DNA of 64,000 bases from Microbacteriaceae bacterium (GCA_031177985.1 JAPSJW010000005.1:1-64000); one strand, 5' to 3'; positions 34,309-43,975 are shown, counted from the stretch's first letter. Translations and numbers: made by a program. The notes: generated from the sequence alone by a model not told the origin.

Positions 34309-36576
34309 CTAGCGGCGCGCCACCCTCCGAGCGGTGACCGCGAGGGCACCGGCTCCGAGGAGGAGGGAGGCGATCAGGACCGCCGGGAGCACGTCGGCTC
34401 CCGTCGAGGCCAGACCGCGGCCCGTACCCTGTCCGGCCTGGGGGGCGGCCGGAGTCGGGGTGGGTGTGCTGGGGGGCAGTTCTTCTTCGACGACCTCGTA
34501 GACGACCGTCTTCGAGGTCTCGTTGCCTGCGGCATCCGTCGCCGTCACGGTGAACTCGTGCTCACCGGGCTCGGTCGTAGGAAGCGGCAGGCCGTTCGGG
34601 ATGTCGGCGGTGCAGTCGACGACGCCCGACAGCGGATCGGCGCACTCGAACTCGGCGAGCACCTCCGCGCCCTGCTCGTACTGGCCAGGCTCGAGTGCGG
34701 CTGCAGCGGGGGCGACGTCGCCGATCGGCGAGCTGATCGTGATCTCCGGGCCCTCCCGGTCGATCCGCACCTCGAGGGTCTGCGGCTCGCTCTGCTTGCC
34801 GGCGCCGTCCGTCGCCCAGTAGGTGAGCTCGTGCACGCCGGACTCGTCGAAGGTCACCGTCGCGAGGGCCTCCTCCGTCTCCGAGCCGGTGGTCTCACCG
34901 GCCGGCCCGTCGATGATCCAGTCGATGCTCGCGATGCCCGCCCAGTCGTCCCAGGCGCTCAGGAGCACGTCCGTGGGCTCGCGGTACCAGCCGCTCGCGG
35001 GCACGGGATCGAGACGCTCGGCTCGGATCTGCGGTGCCGCGGCATCGCCTTCCACGCGGTACTCGACGGTGCGGGTCGTCAGGTTGCCCGCGCGGTCGAC
35101 CGCCGAGAAGGTGAGGCTGAAGTCGCCGGGAGCGCTCGTGTCGAGCGGCTCACCGTCGCCGACGTTGCCCACGCAGTCGTCGATGCCCGAGAGCGCATCG
35201 TCGCAGTCGAAGTCGACCGTGACGGCCTCCCCAACCTCGTAGGTGGCGCCGTCGGCCGGAGCGGAGATGTCGAGTGCCGGAGCCGCCTTGTCGATGCGGA
35301 TGGTCTGGGTCACGGTCTCGCCGCGATTGCCCTGTGCGTCCTCGGCCCAGTACTCGAGGGTATGCGTGCCGTCTCCGGCGATCGGGATCGAGAGCTGCTC
35401 CTGGTAGCGCTCCTGCCACGCGCCGCCGTCCACCCGGTAGGCGAGCTCCCAGGGGCCGGCGCCCTCGTCCGTGGAGACGAGCCGGGCTGTGACGTCGTGA
35501 CGGAACCAGCCGTGCGCGTTGGGGCCGTCGGGCGTCACCGAGTAGGTCACGGTGGGCGGCTGCTCCTCGAGATAGGCGACGCGCACGGAAGTGACCGACG
35601 AGTACTCGACGCCGTCGATGACGACCCACACTCGGGCGGTGTAGATGCCCGGCTCGAGGTCCTTGAAACTGGCGTGGTAGGCGGTGGACCCGGTCACCTG
35701 GGGAGTGAGGGGCAGTTCCCGCATCTCCCCGATGGGGCTAGTGATGCGTCCCCTGGGCGCCAGATCGGTGCGCCGCTCGCCGTTCACGAGCGGGTAGACG
35801 TGCAGGTAGGCATCGGGCTTTCCGACCCCGACCGAGAAGTTGAGGTCGACGTCGGCCGCCTCCCACCCGGTCTCGTAGCTCGCCAGTGCGGGCTCGCTGC
35901 CCGCGTTGGTGAGGCGCAGCGTCCAGGTGCCGGTCGACCCGGTCGGCGCGAGCCAGAGCGTCTTGCGTATGTCGGAACTGGTGTTGGCATACACCTGGCC
36001 CTGAGGGCTGACGAGCCGCATATGCATCGTCGGTGTGGAGACGACGACGACACTGACTGAGGTCGCGTTGGTCGTGGTGAAGGCGTACTCGCGGGTCTCT
36101 CCTGGTGCGATGGATCCCGCGGCGAGCGCCGGGCTCGCGGAGCGCTCCTCGGCGGTCTCCTCAGCAGGAACCCCTGCGGCCTCGGCGGCATCCGGGTCGG
36201 CGGAGGCCGTGGCGGGCTCCTGCTCGGAGGACGGTTCCTGGGTCGCGGGAGCCTGCTCGGCAGGAGCATCTGCCGCGGGAACTTCTTCGACGGGAGGCGT
36301 CTCGGCCGGCGGCTCCTCGGCCACCGGCTCCTCGGTCACCGGCTCCTGGGCTGCCGGCTCTTCTGCCGGGGCCGGCTGGGGCTCGGGCTCTGCCGGAGGC
36401 GCCGGCTGGTCGGACGGTGCCGGGCTCTCCGCGGGAGCGGATGCGGAGGGGCCGTCGCCGGCGGGTGCCGTGTCATCGGCCCAGGCGGAAGCGCCGATGA
36501 ACAGCGGCGCGGCCAGGAGCGGGGTGAGTGCGAGCGCAGCGAGCGCCCGAGTCGCTTCCGGTCGAGAACGGAGCAT
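34309..36576 (-). CDS. sortase-anchored surface protein with Pro-rich stalk and Ig/cadherin-like repeats
   Basis: A 755-residue exported protein. Signal peptide (1-33, ending ASAWADD), then a low-complexity Pro/Glu/Ala stalk (about 35-150, [14 protein letters not shown]), a jelly-roll-like segment (about 155-250), and several Ig-like modules (about 250-690) including two related ones with [15 protein letters not shown] and [15 protein letters not shown], each with a likely disulfide. The C-terminus has GLASTG, a hydrophobic helix and RRVARR: a sortase signal of the LAXTG form. The stalk should span the wall and display the modules as an adhesin or scaffold. It is flanked by the protease and by the two-component system, with a terminator right after it. 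Confidence 0.88.
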   Translation of the reverse strand: MLRSRPEATRALAALALTPLLAAPLFIGASAWADDTAPAGDGPSASAPAESPAPSDQPAPPAEPEPQPAPAEEPAAQEPVTEEPVAEEPPAETPPVEEVPAADAPAEQAPATQEPSSEQEPATASADPDAAEAAGVPAEETAEERSASPALAAGSIAPGETREYAFTTTNATSVSVVVVSTPTMHMRLVSPQGQVYANTSSDIRKTLWLAPTGSTGTWTLRLTNAGSEPALASYETGWEAADVDLNFSVGVGKPDAYLHVYPLVNGERRTDLAPRGRITSPIGEMRELPLTPQVTGSTAYHASFKDLEPGIYTARVWVVIDGVEYSSVTSVRVAYLEEQPPTVTYSVTPDGPNAHGWFRHDVTARLVSTDEGAGPWELAYRVDGGAWQERYQEQLSIPIAGDGTHTLEYWAEDAQGNRGETVTQTIRIDKAAPALDISAPADGATYEVGEAVTVDFDCDDALSGIDDCVGNVGDGEPLDTSAPGDFSLTFSAVDRAGNLTTRTVEYRVEGDAAAPQIRAERLDPVPASGWYREPTDVLLSAWDDWAGIASIDWIIDGPAGETTGSETEEALATVTFDESGVHELTYWATDGAGKQSEPQTLEVRIDREGPEITISSPIGDVAPAAAALEPGQYEQGAEVLAEFECADPLSGVVDCTADIPNGLPLPTTEPGEHEFTVTATDAAGNETSKTVVYEVVEEELPPSTPTPTPAAPQAGQGTGRGLASTGADVLPAVLIASLLLGAGALAVTARRVARR

Positions 36577-36680
36577 GTCAGGAGGATCCTTCGGACGTCG
36601 GCGGCATGGGCCGCACCGGTCGCGTTCACGACCGGCTCTACGACGGTGCCGTGCCCGGAGTCCCGCGTCCTAGGGTGCGC

Positions 36681-36701
36681 TGTCCCGACCTCGGCGGGAC
36701 G
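36681..36701. promoter_or_regulatory. GTCCCG/CGGGAC palindrome upstream of the surface protein gene
   Basis: GTCCCGACCTCGGCGGGAC (36682-36700), arms of 6 with 7 between, lies about 105 bases before the surface protein ATG and 10 bases after the DUF2510 gene stop. Similar palindromes are at 34168 and 42288. It could be an operator or a short terminator stem. Confidence 0.4.
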
Positions 36702-36710
36702 CCAGCCGGG

Positions 36711-37469
36711 TCAGCTCGACGGGATGCTCGAACCGATGATCTCGCCTGTGGCGGAGAACACGATCACGAGCACGATGATCCCGATCACGAGGGACAGCAC
36801 GACGGCGCCGATGGCGGCCCACAGGGTCGGTTGCGGCCTTCCCGTGCGGCTCCCCGCGACGACCGAGCGGCCGATCGCGTAGACCGCCGAGCTCAGGAAC
36901 GCCCAGGCCCAGTGGAACGGCCTCTGCAGTCCGCGGCGGCTGAGGGTGCGCATGTCGAGGAAGGCGAACAGCACGCAGAGGGCGTAGCTGAGCCAACCGG
37001 AGAGCACGATCAGCAGGTAGCCGGGCGACGTCATCGCGTCGAGCGAGCCGGTCGGCGACTCGATCGAGGCCTCGATGTACCCGCGCCAGTCGTAGAACAG
37101 GACGAAGAGGCTCGTCAGCACGGGAAGGCCGATGATGAGCCAGATCCAGGGCGTGCTCGTGTTGATCGCCTGCGGCGCACCGGGCTGACCGGAAGCGGCA
37201 CTGTACGGCTGGTACTGCTCCGCCTGCGGGTAGCTCGCGGCCGGCTGCTGCGCGGCCTGCGGGTAGCTCGCCGCCGGCTGCTGCGCGGTCCGCGGGTAGT
37301 GCGCGGCCTGCTGCTTTGGCTGGTAGCCCTGCTGCTGCGCGGCGGGCGCTGCAGGCGCCGCGGCCGGGTGCAGGTGCTCCGTCCAGCGAGCGCCGTCCCA
37401 CCAGCGCTGACGCGAGGGGTCCTGAGGGTCTGGGTGCCAACCGGGCGGGGTCGAGGTCTGCTCGCTCAC
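36711..37469 (-). CDS. DUF2510 membrane protein with Gln/Pro/Tyr repeats
   Basis: A 252-residue protein. Residues about 8-30 are a DUF2510 motif ([20 protein letters not shown], then RWTEH). A Gln/Ala/Pro/Tyr-rich linker with two 11-residue repeats of QPAASYPQ follows, then four membrane helices from about residue 105 ([65 protein letters not shown]). Function unknown; DUF2510 proteins are envelope proteins in actinobacteria. The GTG start is set by TACACT on the minus strand (37481-37476) ending 6 bases before it. It lies between the response regulator gene and the surface protein. Confidence 0.8.
   Translation of the reverse strand: MSEQTSTPPGWHPDPQDPSRQRWWDGARWTEHLHPAAAPAAPAAQQQGYQPKQQAAHYPRTAQQPAASYPQAAQQPAASYPQAEQYQPYSAASGQPGAPQAINTSTPWIWLIIGLPVLTSLFVLFYDWRGYIEASIESPTGSLDAMTSPGYLLIVLSGWLSYALCVLFAFLDMRTLSRRGLQRPFHWAWAFLSSAVYAIGRSVVAGSRTGRPQPTLWAAIGAVVLSLVIGIIVLVIVFSATGEIIGSSIPSS
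37225..37290. repeat. 33-bp tandem repeat inside the DUF2510 gene
   Basis: Two adjacent 33-base units (37225-37257 and 37258-37290) differ at a few positions and encode the 11-residue repeat [11 protein letters not shown]; a degenerate partial unit follows. Copy number could vary between strains by slippage. Confidence 0.75.
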
Positions 37470-37485
37470 GCGCTCAGTGTAGAGG

Positions 37486-38148
37486 TCACGGGTCGCTTCC
37501 GAACCCCGCCTCCCGTGCACGGACGATGAGCTGGCTCCGGTCGCGGGCTCCGAGCTTCGTGAGGATGCCGTGCACGTAGTTGCGCACCGTCTTGCTCGTG
37601 AGCACGAGCCGTCTGGCGATGGCCGTGTTGTCCAGCCCGCGAGCGACGAGGTCGAGCACCTCCCGCTCGCGCTGGGTGAGCTCGGGGAACGCGGTTCCGC
37701 CCCGCGCCTTGGCACCGCTCAGGTACGACACCGCGCGCTTCGCGACGTCGGCTCCGAGCAGGACGTTGCCCGCGGCCACCGCGTGGATCGCCCGCTCGAC
37801 CTCCTCGGGCGACGCCGTCTTCAGCAGATAGCCTCGCGCCCCGGCGCGCACCGCCGAGAAGAGCGAGTCGTCCCCGCCGAGCATCGTGAGCACGAGCACC
37901 CCGGTCTCCGGCAGGTCGTGCAGGATGCGCCGGGTCGCGTCGATCCCCGATCCGCCCTCCCCGAGATCCAGATCCATGAGCACGACATCGGGACGCTCCC
38001 GCAGCACCAGCTCGACCGCCTCGTCCTCGGTCTCCGCCGTGCCGATCGTGCGCACGCCGTCGAGCGTCGCGAGGAGCGAGCCGATGCCCATCCGGAACAG
38101 CGGATGGTCCTCGACGACCGCGACGGTCACCTCATCCGTAGCCGACAC
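37486..38148 (-). CDS. NarL/FixJ-type response regulator
   Basis: A 220-residue regulator: receiver domain (residues about 8-125) with the acidic pair VVEDH, the phosphorylated aspartate in VVLMDLDLGE (about residue 57) and the lysine in YLLKTASP; LuxR-type helix-turn-helix (about 155-215) with LTQREREVLDLVARGLDNTAIARRL. It pairs with the histidine kinase whose gene overlaps its start by 17 bases. Targets are unknown; the GTCCC/GGGAC palindromes before the kinase operon and two nearby envelope genes are candidates. Confidence 0.95.
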   Translation of the reverse strand: MSATDEVTVAVVEDHPLFRMGIGSLLATLDGVRTIGTAETEDEAVELVLRERPDVVLMDLDLGEGGSGIDATRRILHDLPETGVLVLTMLGGDDSLFSAVRAGARGYLLKTASPEEVERAIHAVAAGNVLLGADVAKRAVSYLSGAKARGGTAFPELTQREREVLDLVARGLDNTAIARRLVLTSKTVRNYVHGILTKLGARDRSQLIVRAREAGFGSDP

Positions 38149-40240
38149 CCGCCTCCTCCTTCTCCTTCTCTCGTTGCGTCATCTGCGGCTCGGCCGGGAG
38201 CGAGAATGCCGCCGTGAGGACGGTACCGGCCCCTGGCCGTGAGTCGAGCATCAAACGGGCTCCCACGGCGGCCGCGTGCTCCCTCATCGACGCGAGGCCG
38301 ACCCCCGTGCGCGAGCGCAGGTCGGCGAAGCCGGTGCCGTCGTCGCGCACACTGAGCTCGACCTCGTCCGCTACTCGCGTCACCCGGATGCGGATGGTCG
38401 AGGCGCCCGCGTGGCGCACGGCGTTGTGCACGGCCTCCGAGGCGATCAGCAGGGCGGCCCTGCGCGCAGGAAGGGGGATCGCGTCGGCCTCGGCCGCATC
38501 GAGCTCGACGACCGGTCCCGCTCCTTCGAACGCCGCGGCGAGCTCCTCGAGCTCGCCGGCGAGGCTCGCTATCGGCGGCGGAGCCATCGACCCGGCGATG
38601 TCCCGCAGCTCGACGGCACGCTCCTCCGCCTCGCGCAGCAGGCGTGTCGCGAGCGCGCGCGCTCCGTCGGGGTCGCGCTCCCGCATCCGCTCGGCGGCGG
38701 CCAGCCCGAACGCGACTCCCGCGAGCGCCGGCCCCACGCCGTCGTGCAGCTCCCTCCGCAGCGTCCGGCGCTCCTCCTGCCGGATCGCGAGCACGTCGTC
38801 GCGCGAGCGGTTGAGCCGACGATCGGCCTCGGCGAGCAGGAGTGCGACGGCCAGCACACCGGAGAGCTGCCGCACCCCGCGGATGGTGCGCGCGGGAACG
38901 CGCTCGCCCCCGCGGGCGTCGAGCTCGACCACGCCCACCTCCACCTCGCCGACACGCAGCGGCACGACGGCGTCCCCGCGTGCCGAGCCCTGAGAGCTCA
39001 GGGCGGGATGCGCCGTGGAGCGCACCACGACACTCCCGAGCCTGAACGTCCTGCGCAGGGCGTCTGCGAGCGCGTCGAGGCCCTGAGAGCCGGACTCCAG
39101 CTCGCCGACCCGCTCCCCCAGCCTCCGCACGAGGTCGCCCGGTCCCTCCCCCTCGCGATAGACCAGCCCGACGACGCGCGACGCCACCCATGGCCGCAGC
39201 AGCTGCAGGCCGAGGGCCACGCCGGCGGCCGCGACGACGCCCGCCACCTCGCCGTCCCACCGCAGCAGCTCGAACACCCGGAGGAGCACGAGGTAGGCGG
39301 CGACCGCGAGCACGGCGAGCACGCTCCAGAGGATGATCCGCGCCACCCCGGCGTCGATGCCGAGCACTCTGGGTCCCAGCACCATGACGAGGATCGCGGC
39401 CGGATAGAAGACCTGACCCACAACGGGTGCGACCATGCCGAACTCGAGCACCCAGGGAGGCAGCCCCGCCGACGCGGGCACCACGAGCGCCGAGTAGGAG
39501 GCGGAGATGAGGGCGTGACCGAGCAGGAGCCAGCCGAGCGGACGGCTGTGGCTGCGCGGAGTGCGCAGCCACAGCAACGCGACGACCGCCGTGGTCACCC
39601 ACGACAGCGCGGCGCCGAGGGAGACCGCACTGCCGTAGAGCGCCTCGGTGGCGGCCTGCAGCCCGGGCGCCTCGGGAGCGAGCGGATTGACCGGCGCCCC
39701 CTCGGCCTGATGCAGCAGGCCCGAGACCGTCGCGAGGACCGCGACCGCCGTCCCCGCAGCGAGGAACGCGCGACGGGCCCCCCGGGGCACCCCCGGCACG
39801 AGCAGCAGGGGCACCACGGTCGTGAGCGCGGTGCCCGGGAGGTAGGCCCAGCCCGCGACGTGGGCGATCACCCCGTCGAGCGGCAGCCCGCCGACCTCAC
39901 GAGCGAGCAGGCCGTACTGCACCGACAGCGCCGTGAGCGCCGACCCGACGACGTGGATGACGACGATCCAGGCGACCGGATGGGGGCGGCGCCAGATCAG
40001 CAGCGCCGCGACCGGGGCGTAGAGCAGCGCCACGACCACGCCGATGTCGTCGAAGCGGGCCAGCATCTCGGGAGGGGAGGTGGAGAGGAACACCCCGGGC
40101 AGCGGCTGCTCGGGCAGCTGCAGCAGCCACGTCATGAGGACCGAGCCGAGCGCGCCCGCCCAGGCGAGGGCGAAGAGGCCCACGGCGACGATCCGGCGGG
40201 GAACGGAGGGCACGCCGCGCCGCGTCTCCGTCGAGCTCAT
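38132..40240 (-). CDS. sensor histidine kinase, HisKA_3 (NarX/DesK) type, active copy
   Basis: A 702-residue membrane kinase. The N-terminal about 340 residues form some nine or ten membrane helices; a GAF-like segment (about 370-470) and a coiled coil follow. The dimerisation box is EERRTLRRELHDGVGPAL with the phospho-accepting His near residue 500; the ATPase has the N box EAVHNAVRHA and the G box DDGTGF and GVGLASMREHA. It should phosphorylate the response regulator encoded next, whose start overlaps its stop. Its own start overlaps the stop of a degenerate paralogue (ATGA), so all three are one operon. Signal unknown. Confidence 0.93.
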   Translation of the reverse strand: MSSTETRRGVPSVPRRIVAVGLFALAWAGALGSVLMTWLLQLPEQPLPGVFLSTSPPEMLARFDDIGVVVALLYAPVAALLIWRRPHPVAWIVVIHVVGSALTALSVQYGLLAREVGGLPLDGVIAHVAGWAYLPGTALTTVVPLLLVPGVPRGARRAFLAAGTAVAVLATVSGLLHQAEGAPVNPLAPEAPGLQAATEALYGSAVSLGAALSWVTTAVVALLWLRTPRSHSRPLGWLLLGHALISASYSALVVPASAGLPPWVLEFGMVAPVVGQVFYPAAILVMVLGPRVLGIDAGVARIILWSVLAVLAVAAYLVLLRVFELLRWDGEVAGVVAAAGVALGLQLLRPWVASRVVGLVYREGEGPGDLVRRLGERVGELESGSQGLDALADALRRTFRLGSVVVRSTAHPALSSQGSARGDAVVPLRVGEVEVGVVELDARGGERVPARTIRGVRQLSGVLAVALLLAEADRRLNRSRDDVLAIRQEERRTLRRELHDGVGPALAGVAFGLAAAERMRERDPDGARALATRLLREAEERAVELRDIAGSMAPPPIASLAGELEELAAAFEGAGPVVELDAAEADAIPLPARRAALLIASEAVHNAVRHAGASTIRIRVTRVADEVELSVRDDGTGFADLRSRTGVGLASMREHAAAVGARLMLDSRPGAGTVLTAAFSLPAEPQMTQREKEKEEAGVGYG

Positions 40241-42255
40241 GCCGGGATCCGCACGACGAGATCGGTGCCGGCGGGAGTCGTGCGCACCTCCACCTCGGCA
40301 CCCGCCTCATCCGCCCTCGCACGGATGGAGGACAGGGCCGCGTCGGCCGCGTCGCCCTCGAACCGGGCGTCGGCGCTCGCGATGACCATCGTCGACCCGG
40401 CGGGGCCGGCGGAGACCGCGAGCTCGAGCCGCGCCGCGTCGGGAAGCCGACGCACGAGCAGCACCACCTCGGCGGCGAGATGGTGCACGAGCGCCTGCCG
40501 GGCCGCGCGCAGGCGGCCCGCGCCGCTCGCCTCGACCGAGATGCGGAGCCCAGGCCCGCTGAACCGCTCGGCGAGCTCGGCGAGCGCCACCTGCAGATCG
40601 CCGGCGTCGAGCGCGCCGGGTAGGAGGGTGCGGGCGAGATCGCGCACATCGGAGGCGCGGTCGCCGAATCGGGTGCCGATCGCCTCCAGCTCTCCCGGTG
40701 CGGGATCGGGGAGCACGGCGCGCAGCCGGTCGACGTCGGCCGTGAGCGCCGGGGCGAGCGAGGTCGACAGCTCACGGCGCACGAGCGCGCGTTCCTCGTC
40801 GCGCACCTCCCGCATCCGCTCGACCGCCTCGTCGGCCTCGCGGCTCACATCGGCCAGCTGCAGCGCGATCCCCAGCACCCCCGCAAGCTCCTCGAGCGCC
40901 CGCACGGCGCGGCGATCGGGCCGCTGCCCGTTCCGCGACGCGTACTGCAGCACGCCGACCCGCTCGAACGAGTTCCGCAGCTCGATCCTGCCGACCGCTC
41001 CGGATGGCGTGCCCGACTCGACGACGATGCCGTCCGGCCGCTCCGACCGCAGTTCGAGCCAGTCCAGCCTGAGGGCATCGCGGAGGGCGTCGAGCAGGTC
41101 GTCGAGCGCCTGGGCCGGACCGCCCGTGAGCCGCTCGCCGAGACTCGCGACGAGCTGCGCCGGGTCGGCCGCGGTGCCGTAGACGAGCGCGTCGACCCGG
41201 CGCTGGATCCAGCGGCGCAGCGGATCGATGAGGAGTGTCAGCGCCACCACCGCGAGCACTCCCGCGATCAGCGGCGGAACGGGGAGCCAGGTCGTCAGCG
41301 CATAGGCCGCGGAGCCGTAGCCGGCGACCAGCGCTCCCCAGAGCAGCACCCAGACGACGGTGCGGTTGAGGGCGACATCCATGCGGTAGAGGGTGTTGCC
41401 GAGCGCGCCGACGAGCACGGCGGCGGGCATGAACAGCAGCGAGAGCGGCAGGGCGAGCGGAAGGTAGCGGCTGAGGGCGGGAGCCACATCGAGCCAGGGC
41501 AGGAAGGTCGGGCCGAAGAAGACGACCAGCAGCGCCTGGCCGATGACGATCCAGCCGAGGCCACGGCGCTGCTCTGCCGGCTCCCGCAGCCACCGCACCG
41601 CCACGATCACCAGCGAGATGAGCGCGAGGACGACGCTCGCGGTGACGGTGAGGCTGAACAGGAAGACGATCGTCCGCTGGAAGACCGGATCCTCTGGTGC
41701 GAGCAGATTCTCGACCGCCGAGGTCCGCTGACGGAGGACCGTCAGCGGAGCCAGAGCCGCCCCGAGCCCGATCGCGATGCCGACGAGGGTGCGGCGCAGC
41801 CGCCCGAGCGGCCGCTCCGTCACCAGCAGCGGCAGGATCGCGAGGCTCACCACGGTGCCGGGCAGCCAGAACCGGTCGAGCATCCCTTGGGCGATCCACG
41901 CCCCGGGGAGCGTCGCGTCGAGGCGCGTCCAGGTGCCGTACTGCACACCCACCGCCGACAGCGACGAGCCCACCGCCATGACGGCGAGCACCGCGGCGAC
42001 CGGATGCGGGCGGGCGGCGAGCAGCAGCGCCGCGACCGATCCGTACACGGGCGCGTTGAGCAGGTACAGGATGAGGAAGCCGTTCTCGGGGAACGGCAGC
42101 CCGAGGGTCGCGGTCGCCGTGAGCGAGATCAGCGGCCCCGCCCAGCACACGATCGCCACTGCTGCGGCGAGGCGGTATCGGCCTCGGGCGCTCGCCGCGC
42201 GGGAGGGCTGGCCTGCGGACGTGGGCGCGAGGGCGCCCTGCGCTGCCTGTGCCAT
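40237..42255 (-). CDS. degenerate histidine kinase paralogue (pseudokinase)
   Basis: A 672-residue paralogue of the next kinase with the same layout: about ten membrane helices, GAF-like segment, then a relic of the dimerisation and ATPase domains. The phosphorylation box reads EERALVRRELSTSLAPAL: the histidine (about residue 497) is serine and the following Asp-Gly is Thr-Ser. In the ATPase part the N-box asparagine is gone (ALVHHLAAEVVLLVRR) and no DDGxGF box is seen. The frame is intact, so this is a maintained protein, not a pseudogene. It may heterodimerise with the active kinase through the dimerisation helices and add a second sensory input. First gene of the operon; 4-base overlap with the active copy. 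Confidence 0.85.
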   Translation of the reverse strand: MAQAAQGALAPTSAGQPSRAASARGRYRLAAAVAIVCWAGPLISLTATATLGLPFPENGFLILYLLNAPVYGSVAALLLAARPHPVAAVLAVMAVGSSLSAVGVQYGTWTRLDATLPGAWIAQGMLDRFWLPGTVVSLAILPLLVTERPLGRLRRTLVGIAIGLGAALAPLTVLRQRTSAVENLLAPEDPVFQRTIVFLFSLTVTASVVLALISLVIVAVRWLREPAEQRRGLGWIVIGQALLVVFFGPTFLPWLDVAPALSRYLPLALPLSLLFMPAAVLVGALGNTLYRMDVALNRTVVWVLLWGALVAGYGSAAYALTTWLPVPPLIAGVLAVVALTLLIDPLRRWIQRRVDALVYGTAADPAQLVASLGERLTGGPAQALDDLLDALRDALRLDWLELRSERPDGIVVESGTPSGAVGRIELRNSFERVGVLQYASRNGQRPDRRAVRALEELAGVLGIALQLADVSREADEAVERMREVRDEERALVRRELSTSLAPALTADVDRLRAVLPDPAPGELEAIGTRFGDRASDVRDLARTLLPGALDAGDLQVALAELAERFSGPGLRISVEASGAGRLRAARQALVHHLAAEVVLLVRRLPDAARLELAVSAGPAGSTMVIASADARFEGDAADAALSSIRARADEAGAEVEVRTTPAGTDLVVRIPA

Positions 42256-42287
42256 GCGACCTCCGCGACCAGCATGCCCGTCCCGGC

Positions 42288-42306
42288 GTCCCGAAAGCGA
42301 GGGACA
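42288..42306. promoter_or_regulatory. GTCCC/GGGAC palindrome upstream of the kinase operon
   Basis: GTCCCGAAAGCGAGGGACA lies 33 bases before the first start codon of the two-component operon; an additional GTCCCG sits just beside it. Comparable to sites at 34168 and 36682, hence a possible autoregulatory operator; it also lies downstream of the GDPD gene and could be a terminator stem. Confidence 0.4.
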
Positions 42307-42339
42307 TCCGCCCCAGCCCGCGTTGTCCGCGGCGGCGGA

Positions 42340-43362
42340 TCAGACCCGCGAAGGAGGAGGCTCGCGCAGCGCCTCGAACACGAGATCCGGCTGATCGGCG
42401 AAGACCCCGTCCACGCCGCTGTCGAGCACCAGGCGGAACTCGGCGAGCCAGTCGCCCCACGCCGCTGCGTCGCGTCCGCGCTGATGATTGCGGCCGAGGA
42501 ACCGGTTCTCGGCCCTCAGCGTCCAGGTGAACGCGGCGAGGCCTGCGGCGTGAGCGCGACGCACCACATCCGTCGTGCCGGTGGTCGCGCCGTGCGCGTC
42601 GCGACGCAGCAGCAGCGCCTTGTCGACGCTCACCCCGTCGACCTCGGCGGCGAGGCGCGCGAGCCCCTCGTCGGTGAGGTGGTCGGCGTAGCTCGCTGCG
42701 GCGCGGCCGTGCCGCGCGACGAGGTCGGCGGGGGCGCCCTGCGACTCGACGAGGTAGACGAACGTGCCGTCGATCCCCCGACGCCGCACCTGACCGAGCA
42801 CGGTCTGCTCGAACGACTCGACGATGAGACGCGCCGGGTCGACGCGGCCGGCGATCTCCCCCGCGAAGAGCTCGTCGAGCGGCAGTCCGATCGAGGCGAA
42901 ATGCGTGGCGTGCTTGATCTCGGCCACCAGGTGCAGCGCGCCGCCTCGCGCCTCCGACGCCTCGTCGAGCAGGTCGAGCAGGTCGGTCAGTCGCAGGATG
43001 CCGTAGCGCCCGTCGAAGGTGGCGCTGCCCGGCCGCAGCTTCGGCACCCGCTCGATCGCCCGCAGCGTCGCGAGCTCCGCCCAGGTGAAGTCCTCGGTGA
43101 ACCAGCCGGTGAGCAGGCCGCCGTCGATCTCCTGGGTGCGCCTGAGGTGGGCGAACTCGGGGCGGCTCGCCACATCCGTCGTGCCGCTGATCTCGTTCTC
43201 GTGCCTCAGCACGAGCACCCCGTCGCGGGTCGCCACGAGGTCGGGCTCGATCGCCTCGGCGCCGAGCGCGATCGCGAGGCGGTAGGCCGCCTCGGTGTGC
43301 TCCGGTCGGTAGCCGCTCGCTCCGCGGTGCGCGATCACGAGGGGATGCTCGGCCCGGGTCAC
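42340..43362 (-). CDS. glycerophosphodiester phosphodiesterase family protein
   Basis: A 340-residue TIM-barrel GDPD without signal peptide, hence cytoplasmic. Catalytic elements are IAHRGASGYRPEHTEAA (His-Arg and Glu; the usual PENT is PEHT), the metal pair in EAIEPDLVATRDG and the second histidine in VLVLRHE, with VAEIK and FTWTLRAEN further on. It hydrolyses glycerophosphodiesters to glycerol-3-phosphate and an alcohol, feeding GlpD. GTG start; TAGCGT on the minus strand (43374-43369) ends 6 bases before it, so the message is probably leaderless. Divergent from a membrane protein gene 45 bases away. Confidence 0.93.
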   Translation of the reverse strand: MTRAEHPLVIAHRGASGYRPEHTEAAYRLAIALGAEAIEPDLVATRDGVLVLRHENEISGTTDVASRPEFAHLRRTQEIDGGLLTGWFTEDFTWAELATLRAIERVPKLRPGSATFDGRYGILRLTDLLDLLDEASEARGGALHLVAEIKHATHFASIGLPLDELFAGEIAGRVDPARLIVESFEQTVLGQVRRRGIDGTFVYLVESQGAPADLVARHGRAAASYADHLTDEGLARLAAEVDGVSVDKALLLRRDAHGATTGTTDVVRRAHAAGLAAFTWTLRAENRFLGRNHQRGRDAAAWGDWLAEFRLVLDSGVDGVFADQPDLVFEALREPPPSRV

Positions 43363-43407
43363 CCGACCACGCTAACGCGGATGCGGGGCGCCAATACACT
43401 GACGCAC

Positions 43408-43920
43408 ATGTCCAGCGGGCGACAGGATCCCACCGGACCGCTGCCGCTGCGCTGGGGCTACCATCGCGATCGGCTGTGGAGCGGGCTCGCCCTGATCATC
43501 GCGGGCCTCGTCGCCCTGCAGGGCGCGAACACCTACACGCTCTGGCTGCTCGGGCTCGGCACCCTCGTGCACGTCGTCGGCTGGGTGCTGCTGCCCGCTC
43601 GCGGCTGGACCCGCGTTGTCGGGGCGCTGCTCGGGCTCACCGCGACCTGGATCCTGCTGACCGGACCCGCCTCCACCTGGGTGCTCGTGCTCCCGCTCGC
43701 CGGCTGGCTGCTCGCGAGAGAGCGCCGCGGGCTCGCCTGGCTGACCCTCCTGCTGCCCCTCGCGTCGGGCATCCTCGCCGCCCAGCTGTGGACCGAGCGC
43801 TCGGGCATGGCGGGAGCCCTCGCGCTGTCCGGAGCGGCCGTCGTCGCGGCGGCGTGGCTCGCGGCGCTCGGAGCACGCCGTAGGCGAACGTCCAGCCATC
43901 GTCGGGAAGACGTCCGCTAG
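43408..43920 (+). CDS. membrane protein of unknown function
   Basis: A 170-residue protein with five predicted membrane helices (SGLALIIAGLVALQG, LGTLVHVVGWVLL, GALLGLTATWILLTG, WVLVLPLAGWLLA, ALALSGAAVVAAAWLAAL) and a basic tail. It has no signal for another function. TACACT (43395-43400) ends 7 bases before the ATG, a leaderless start, back to back with the equally leaderless GDPD gene. Downstream, 55 bases separate it from the BI-1 gene. Confidence 0.65.
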   Translation: MSSGRQDPTGPLPLRWGYHRDRLWSGLALIIAGLVALQGANTYTLWLLGLGTLVHVVGWVLLPARGWTRVVGALLGLTATWILLTGPASTWVLVLPLAGWLLARERRGLAWLTLLLPLASGILAAQLWTERSGMAGALALSGAAVVAAAWLAALGARRRRTSSHRREDVR

Positions 43921-43975
43921 ATTCGACGTTGTATCCGGTGTATCCGCTGGGTACCACACCAAGGAGAGAGACCCC

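Noticed and set aside
37225-37290. CRISPR-like short repeats
   Set aside because: The units are directly adjacent without spacers, in frame within a gene, and encode a peptide repeat.
40237-42255. Degenerate kinase gene as a pseudogene
   Set aside because: The frame is complete, overlaps the next gene by 4 bases and keeps a normal sensor domain, so it is more likely a functional pseudokinase.
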